A program made the position numbers and the translations under genes. Below are positions 60,654 through 64,000 of a DNA stretch of 64,000 bases, in pieces. Source of the DNA: Ruminococcus flavefaciens FD-1 (GTDB lineage: Bacteria; Bacillota; Clostridia; Oscillospirales; Ruminococcaceae); the NCBI GenBank assembly GCA_000174895.1, contig ACOK01000001.1, positions 62,001 through 126,000 of the forward strand, given 5' to 3'. Below the pieces are notes generated by a model. The model was not told the DNA's origin. It searched no databases and worked only from the letters and a program-made list of their open reading frames with translations. The stretch's first letter is position 1. Every line of letters begins with the position of its first letter.

Positions 60654-61685
60654 TTATCTGAATCTGAAATATTGCTTGCTGTTACGTGGATCAAAAGTTG
60701 AGTATCCGTCTTTTGTGAAGATAACGTCATCTCTGCATTTTGCGGGTGATAGTGTGAATCTTCCCATTTTACGGTGAGCAGCACTGAAATATGTACATAC
60801 GGATCTTTCGCCAAAGTTTCGGGATATTCGCTTTCCGTCCGACATAAAAGCTATTCCCTTTTCGGTAATATGAACTTTGGCAGATCTGTGAAAAAGCGGA
60901 CATATCATCCCTTCTGTGATATAGTGGGCTTTTTCGGGCAGCAGGGAAGTGTCCTCGCAGAATCTGACAAGGAATGCAGCCAGCTTTATTTCCGTATCAT
61001 ACAGTCTTGAGATTATTTCACGTTTCGGGTCTGAATAAAGAAGCGGAAGTTCGTCTTTGACGTTTTCAACTATTGCGTTCAGTGATGCCGAGAAGCTGTC
61101 CCTGTCTGCAAAAAATGATAACAGCGGACGTGAAAAAGCTGCCGGCGGAACCATGTCAGGATATACATAAGAAGCAAGTTTTTCATATGCCTGATGGATC
61201 TTTCGTGACGGCGAGAAGTAAGTCATACATAAAGCGTGAGGAAGACAGCAGATATCCGACAGCATATGCACAGCCCTTGCCAGATATCCCGAAGCCTGCA
61301 TTATAAATCCGGCTTTGTACATGGTTAACGCCATGGTGTAATCTTCTTCAAGCATTGAACGGGCGCTTTTGCCGAATGAACCTGTGCCGTTTTTGTAGTA
61401 GCCTCTGACAGGGGAAACATCAGCTCCCATGTAATTTACAGCACAGTAATAATGTCTGCCCAAGCCGTTTTCACAGTCACTTTTTTTGTCAGGCTTTTTC
61501 ACGACGTGAAGCATATATTTCATCATCGGCGCAAGAATTCGTGAGTATCCGGGGTAATGGCTGTAAACGATATCCACAGCACGTTCAAGAAGAATATGAT
61601 GAACTGAAGAACGTTCAATGTCATTATTTTTAGCGAAAGCAGTATGGGTTGACATTTCGCTCAGGGTATATTTTTTTCTGCTCAC
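60654..61685 (-). CDS. Zinc-dependent phospholipase C-like protein
   Basis: 343-residue protein. A His/Asp-rich helical region resembles the zinc phospholipase C/alpha-toxin fold: HYYCAVN, MLEEDYTMALTMYKAG, and ARAVHMLSDICCLPHAL, where the spaced His and Asp residues correspond to zinc ligands. Unlike secreted toxins there is no signal peptide. The GTG at 61685 with AAAGGATG upstream is the most likely start; an in-frame TTG at 61703 is weaker. About 48 bases downstream of pnuC, possibly co-transcribed. The activity is inferred from residue pattern only. Confidence 0.65.
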   Translation of the reverse strand: MSRKKYTLSEMSTHTAFAKNNDIERSSVHHILLERAVDIVYSHYPGYSRILAPMMKYMLHVVKKPDKKSDCENGLGRHYYCAVNYMGADVSPVRGYYKNGTGSFGKSARSMLEEDYTMALTMYKAGFIMQASGYLARAVHMLSDICCLPHALCMTYFSPSRKIHQAYEKLASYVYPDMVPPAAFSRPLLSFFADRDSFSASLNAIVENVKDELPLLYSDPKREIISRLYDTEIKLAAFLVRFCEDTSLLPEKAHYITEGMICPLFHRSAKVHITEKGIAFMSDGKRISRNFGERSVCTYFSAAHRKMGRFTLSPAKCRDDVIFTKDGYSTFDPRNSKQYFRFR

Positions 61686-61733
61686 TGTTTCACATCCTTT
61701 CAAGAATAATTATACCGCTTTTTTTATAATGAA

Positions 61734-62426
61734 TCAATGGTTATGAGAAAGATTTTCTTCATTCTGGCGCAGCTTCATTTTTTTCCAGCTGATAAATCCG
61801 TAGATATCACAGGCAAGGAAGAGTGCGAAGCATATCACCACTGAAATATATCCCGTATCTGTAAGTGAGGCAAGAGACCAGAGAAGAATGAGGATCACAT
61901 CGTTTGCGGCGTATGCCAGGGAGAAAAAAGCACTGCGTCTGAATGTAAGGTAAACGGCTATAAAACTTGTTGATACCGATAATGTGCTGAGCGATAGATT
62001 TGCTGTACCGAAAAAAGCCAGAATATGATAAAATATATAAGTAACAGCTGCGGTCAGCATTGACATAAGAATTACCTCCGGAAGCCTCAGTGTGTTGACC
62101 CTGACCTCAGCTTTTCCTTTTTTGTAGGGATTCCTCAGCCATGAAATAAATGAGAAAAGAGCCATAGGACCTGTCATTCCAAGATAGGTTGCCATCTCGC
62201 CGTAGTAGGAAAAGGACCATGATATTATACCGTAGAGAAAACTGAATATGATCATCATAAACTGTCCCAGCGGATGGCCCTTTGCGTTGATAATAATGGA
62301 CGAAACTCCCAGAATAGAGGCAATAAGTGTGAGCATACCACTGCCCGGAAAAATGAAAAAAGAGCCTGCAATCAAAAATACAGAAGCAGTCCAGAGAATG
62401 ATGTCGTATTTGGAAAATAGCTTCAT
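61734..62426 (-). CDS. pnuC: PnuC-family vitamin-precursor transporter
   Basis: 230-residue membrane protein with seven hydrophobic segments and PnuC motifs (NAKGHPLGQFMMIIFSFLYG in part, WLRNPY, and the C-terminal AANDVILILLW). Facilitates uptake of nicotinamide riboside, or of thiamine or riboflavin in related families. Start at 62426 with GAGGTG upstream. The leader folds into an attenuator-like structure. Confidence 0.9.
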   Translation of the reverse strand: MKLFSKYDIILWTASVFLIAGSFFIFPGSGMLTLIASILGVSSIIINAKGHPLGQFMMIIFSFLYGIISWSFSYYGEMATYLGMTGPMALFSFISWLRNPYKKGKAEVRVNTLRLPEVILMSMLTAAVTYIFYHILAFFGTANLSLSTLSVSTSFIAVYLTFRRSAFFSLAYAANDVILILLWSLASLTDTGYISVVICFALFLACDIYGFISWKKMKLRQNEENLSHNH

Positions 62427-62440
62427 TTAGTCACCTCAAA

Positions 62441-62524
62441 TAAAAAAGCATTTGCTGCCCGCATCTTCTGAGACCTAACGATGCGAACGCAAATGCTTAT
62501 CTGCATTATTCTGCCCGGTGGCAG
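62441..62524 (-). promoter_or_regulatory. Structured leader with terminator upstream of pnuC
   Basis: On the minus strand: CTGCC/GGCAG hairpin (62511-62524), then AGCATTTGC (62489-62497) pairing with GCAAATGCT (62448-62456) around an inner CGCATC/GATGCG stem, directly followed by a T-run, 15 bases before the start codon. The terminator in the leader suggests a riboswitch or other attenuator; I do not recognise the class. Confidence 0.55.
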
Positions 62525-62579
62525 TGTTATTATTATATCATTCTGAATGAAGTATGTCAAGTGAGCGGGCATTTTTTTT

Positions 62580-62610
62580 GAAAAAGCCGGCTGTTTTATT
62601 TCAGCCGGCT
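62580..62610 (-). terminator. Terminator, probably ancestral to guaA
   Basis: AGCCGGCTG and CAGCCGGCT around an 8-base loop with CTTTTTC following on the minus strand. It lies just past the guaA-like 3' end sequence. Confidence 0.75.
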
Positions 62611-62630
62611 AAATCTTGTATTGATTGGTA

Positions 62631-62642
62631 TTATTCCCACTC
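62631..62642 (-). other. Putative attachment site: guaA 3'-end sequence
   Basis: The minus strand reads GAGTGGGAATAA, encoding EWE-stop as at the end of GMP synthase GuaA, yet no guaA frame precedes it (a stop lies a few codons upstream). Genomic islands are known to integrate at this spot of guaA and to duplicate the GAGTGGGAATA core. The interpretation as the distal attachment site of an island extending to the right is inference. Confidence 0.6.
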
Positions 62643-62817
62643 GCTCCTCGAACCGTAATCTTAACCAGTTCAAGTTAAGTTTTATCGCTCATGGTATCTC
62701 TATTATCTCAGTTGTCTGTCAGATTTGGAGTATCTGATTTTTTGTTGCCATTGTGTTGCCGGTGATGTTTTGATTATAGCGCAGTAATCTGCATTTGTCA
62801 ATATGTAAATATGCATT

Positions 62818-63291
62818 TTAAAGCTGACGAATCCAACGATCACGTTTGCTCATATCCATTGCAGTTTCAATGGCATCAAGTTGAGTTTCTGTAAAAATGC
62901 CACTTTGCTTCATTAGCTTCTTTAAGCACATCTTAAATGTAAAATTGGTAGCAGAATGGAGGGCTTCATGAAGAAACACAAGTCCTTCCATAATAGTAAG
63001 CTGCTCGTCAATGTCATTTTTAGTTTTTTCATCAAAATTGATGTGGCATATACTTAAACCGGTTATATATGACGTTGACTCAATGAACTGCATATACTCT
63101 TTGATGTAGCTTTGCAGCACATGAATCTTCTTAGTTTTATCGTCCGATTGTTTTGCATCTTTTAAATTCTGAGTTTTTCTCATTGCTGTTGTATATGCAG
63201 AGTGTGTTTCTTTAGCTGCTTTAATGATCAGCTTTACATATTCAAGGGTTTGATTATTGTCTTGAGATTGAATTGTTGCATTTGAGTTCAT
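62818..63291 (-). CDS. Hypothetical helical protein in the putative island
   Basis: 157 residues, no signal peptide, mostly alpha-helical and charged (EYVKLIIKAAKETHSAYTT, DDKTKKIHVLQSYIKEYMQ). Not recognised. GGAG precedes the ATG. It lies 56 bases after the AbiTii-like gene in the same direction and is likely co-transcribed, so it may be a partner in the same defence function. DNA here is more AT-rich than the rest of the window. The 62643-62817 stretch downstream holds no gene I can support. Confidence 0.65.
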   Translation of the reverse strand: MNSNATIQSQDNNQTLEYVKLIIKAAKETHSAYTTAMRKTQNLKDAKQSDDKTKKIHVLQSYIKEYMQFIESTSYITGLSICHINFDEKTKNDIDEQLTIMEGLVFLHEALHSATNFTFKMCLKKLMKQSGIFTETQLDAIETAMDMSKRDRWIRQL

Positions 63292-63347
63292 ATTTTTTCT
63301 CCATTTTTCTAAAAACTAGCAAACACTTCCAAAATCGCTAAATAGAA

Positions 63348-64000
63348 TTATGACTGTTCTGAATTATTCGCAACAGAAATGCTTGTGTCTTTTATTTTAT
63401 TGTTATCTCCAATATTAATGCTATTGTCATTGAACACAATTATCCTGATCTGAGAGGCTATATCTTCAATTTGGTCAGTAGTCAGATTGGAAGTATCAAT
63501 ATCTAACTCATCAAGTAATCCAAACTTTTTTTCAAGAAGAATTAAAATGTCAAGGAGCTTATTTTCAATTACTGAGAAAATATTGTTGATTGATTCAGCA
63601 GAAAAGATTATATTTGCAGATGTGATAATCATATATGGATCGTTATTATATTTGCTAATCATAGGATAGAAATCAGCAGCAATTGGTTTTACCAGATCGC
63701 CTTTTTGGCTTTTGCTCGATTTATACAATTCTTTTAAAGAATCAATTCCATCTCTGAATTCTATTTTTAGTAAAAGTTCTTTGACATCTTCTGGCATTTT
63801 CCCTAATGGTAATGGTACATTACTATATGTCATATGTGCGGCAAAAGAACCTTTAAAATATGAACCATTTAGCATACCGCTACATTGCCTGTAACTCGGA
63901 AGAGGTGCATTATCAGAATAGCCGACAATCTCGTTGTTTACCCACGTAAGTAGTTCATCATCCTGCAATTCAGATAGTAACACTTTTGTTCGTTTCAGTG
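63348..64000 (-). CDS. AbiTii-like abortive infection protein (5' end outside the window)
   Basis: The frame stays open to the right edge (LKRTKVLLSELQDDELL), so the start is beyond 64000. The region DDELLTWVNNEIVGYSDNAPLPSYR, readable in two parts, matches the AbiTii domain found in phage-resistance proteins. The C-terminal part is predicted helical and ends in an Asn/Ser-rich tail with NDNSINIGDNNKI, a motif common in such defence proteins. No catalytic residues are known for the family. Role in phage defence is inferred from the domain. Confidence 0.75.
   Translation of the reverse strand, partial: LKRTKVLLSELQDDELLTWVNNEIVGYSDNAPLPSYRQCSGMLNGSYFKGSFAAHMTYSNVPLPLGKMPEDVKELLLKIEFRDGIDSLKELYKSSKSQKGDLVKPIAADFYPMISKYNNDPYMIITSANIIFSAESINNIFSVIENKLLDILILLEKKFGLLDELDIDTSNLTTDQIEDIASQIRIIVFNDNSINIGDNNKIKDTSISVANNSEQS

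Noticed and set aside
62640..62820. tRNA-like or integrase remnant beside the guaA-like end
   Set aside because: A GGTTCGA stretch resembles a T-arm, but no cloverleaf can be completed, and short frames there do not show recombinase residues.

Overview
The window looks like a chromosomal segment of a fibre-degrading Ruminococcus or a close relative (Clostridia, Oscillospiraceae). Supporting signs are a GH9 cellulase with dockerin, two further secreted proteins ending in type I dockerins, Thr-rich linkers, a multi-domain [FeFe] hydrogenase, the Firmicutes glgB-glgC-glgD-glgA glycogen operon, an agr quorum-sensing locus, SpoIIE, and consensus TTGACA/TATAAT promoters with strong AGGAGG-type ribosome binding sites. 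This placement is inference from gene content; no rRNA or tRNA gene was seen.

Layout. 1-7.1 kb: truncated [FeFe] hydrogenase, rubrerythrin, plsY, then an operon of a thioredoxin-reductase-like flavoprotein lacking the usual NADPH motif and an M16C peptidase. 7.3-10.6 kb: small hypothetical genes (a frameshifted membrane protein, a zinc-ribbon protein, two LURP-one-related paralogues). 10.8-18.3 kb: a divergent histidine kinase/response regulator pair followed by three secreted proteins sharing a LAGxW-type domain, the last with SH3 and dockerin. 18.4-28 kb: MarR/OhrR-like regulator with a TSCPD protein, an LRR-transglutaminase-dockerin protein, the GH9 cellulase, an AraC regulator and a thrombospondin-type-3 repeat surface protein. 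28.3-31.2 kb: a complete agr locus (agrA, agrC, agrB and a 51-codon agrD that ordinary ORF length cut-offs miss). 31.6-38.6 kb: MATE exporter, PatB/MalY C-S lyase, a DUF3737 pseudogene, an orphan truncated PglX-like DNA methyltransferase and a GH3 enzyme.

38.7-52 kb is the most interesting part. Four promoters carry a shared TATAG-N8-TATAA-type operator, with TATTG replacing TATAA at the fourth. They drive (i) a sulfonate-type ABC transporter, (ii) a methyltransferase/transsulfuration/cysteine-synthase operon that also encodes a LysR regulator, (iii) a four-subunit 2-oxoacid:ferredoxin oxidoreductase and (iv) a phenylacetate-CoA-ligase-like enzyme, with a KAT/YbdL-type aminotransferase next door. 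Promoters (i) and (ii) are followed by tiny cysteine-rich leader peptides; the second has five consecutive Cys codons and a terminator before the first enzyme gene, the layout of a cysteine-sensing attenuator. I infer a sulfur-responsive regulon that includes 2-oxoacid/acyl-CoA chemistry. The transporter carries an in-frame stop and a frameshift.

52-62.4 kb: SpoIIE, the glycogen operon, a zinc phospholipase C-like protein and PnuC behind a structured leader. 62.6-64 kb: AT-richer DNA starting at a sequence matching the 3' end of guaA, a known integration hotspot, with a hypothetical gene and a partial AbiTii-like gene; this looks like the edge of a genomic island.

Two families of non-coding mobile repeats are present: a GGCAACACCGCACAAA-ended element at 15.0 kb (with a second element nested inside) and at 52.0 kb, and a 330-380 bp hairpin-rich element at 18.4 and 31.2 kb whose stems differ by compensating changes. 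Several single-base disruptions could be real decay or errors in the underlying sequence.
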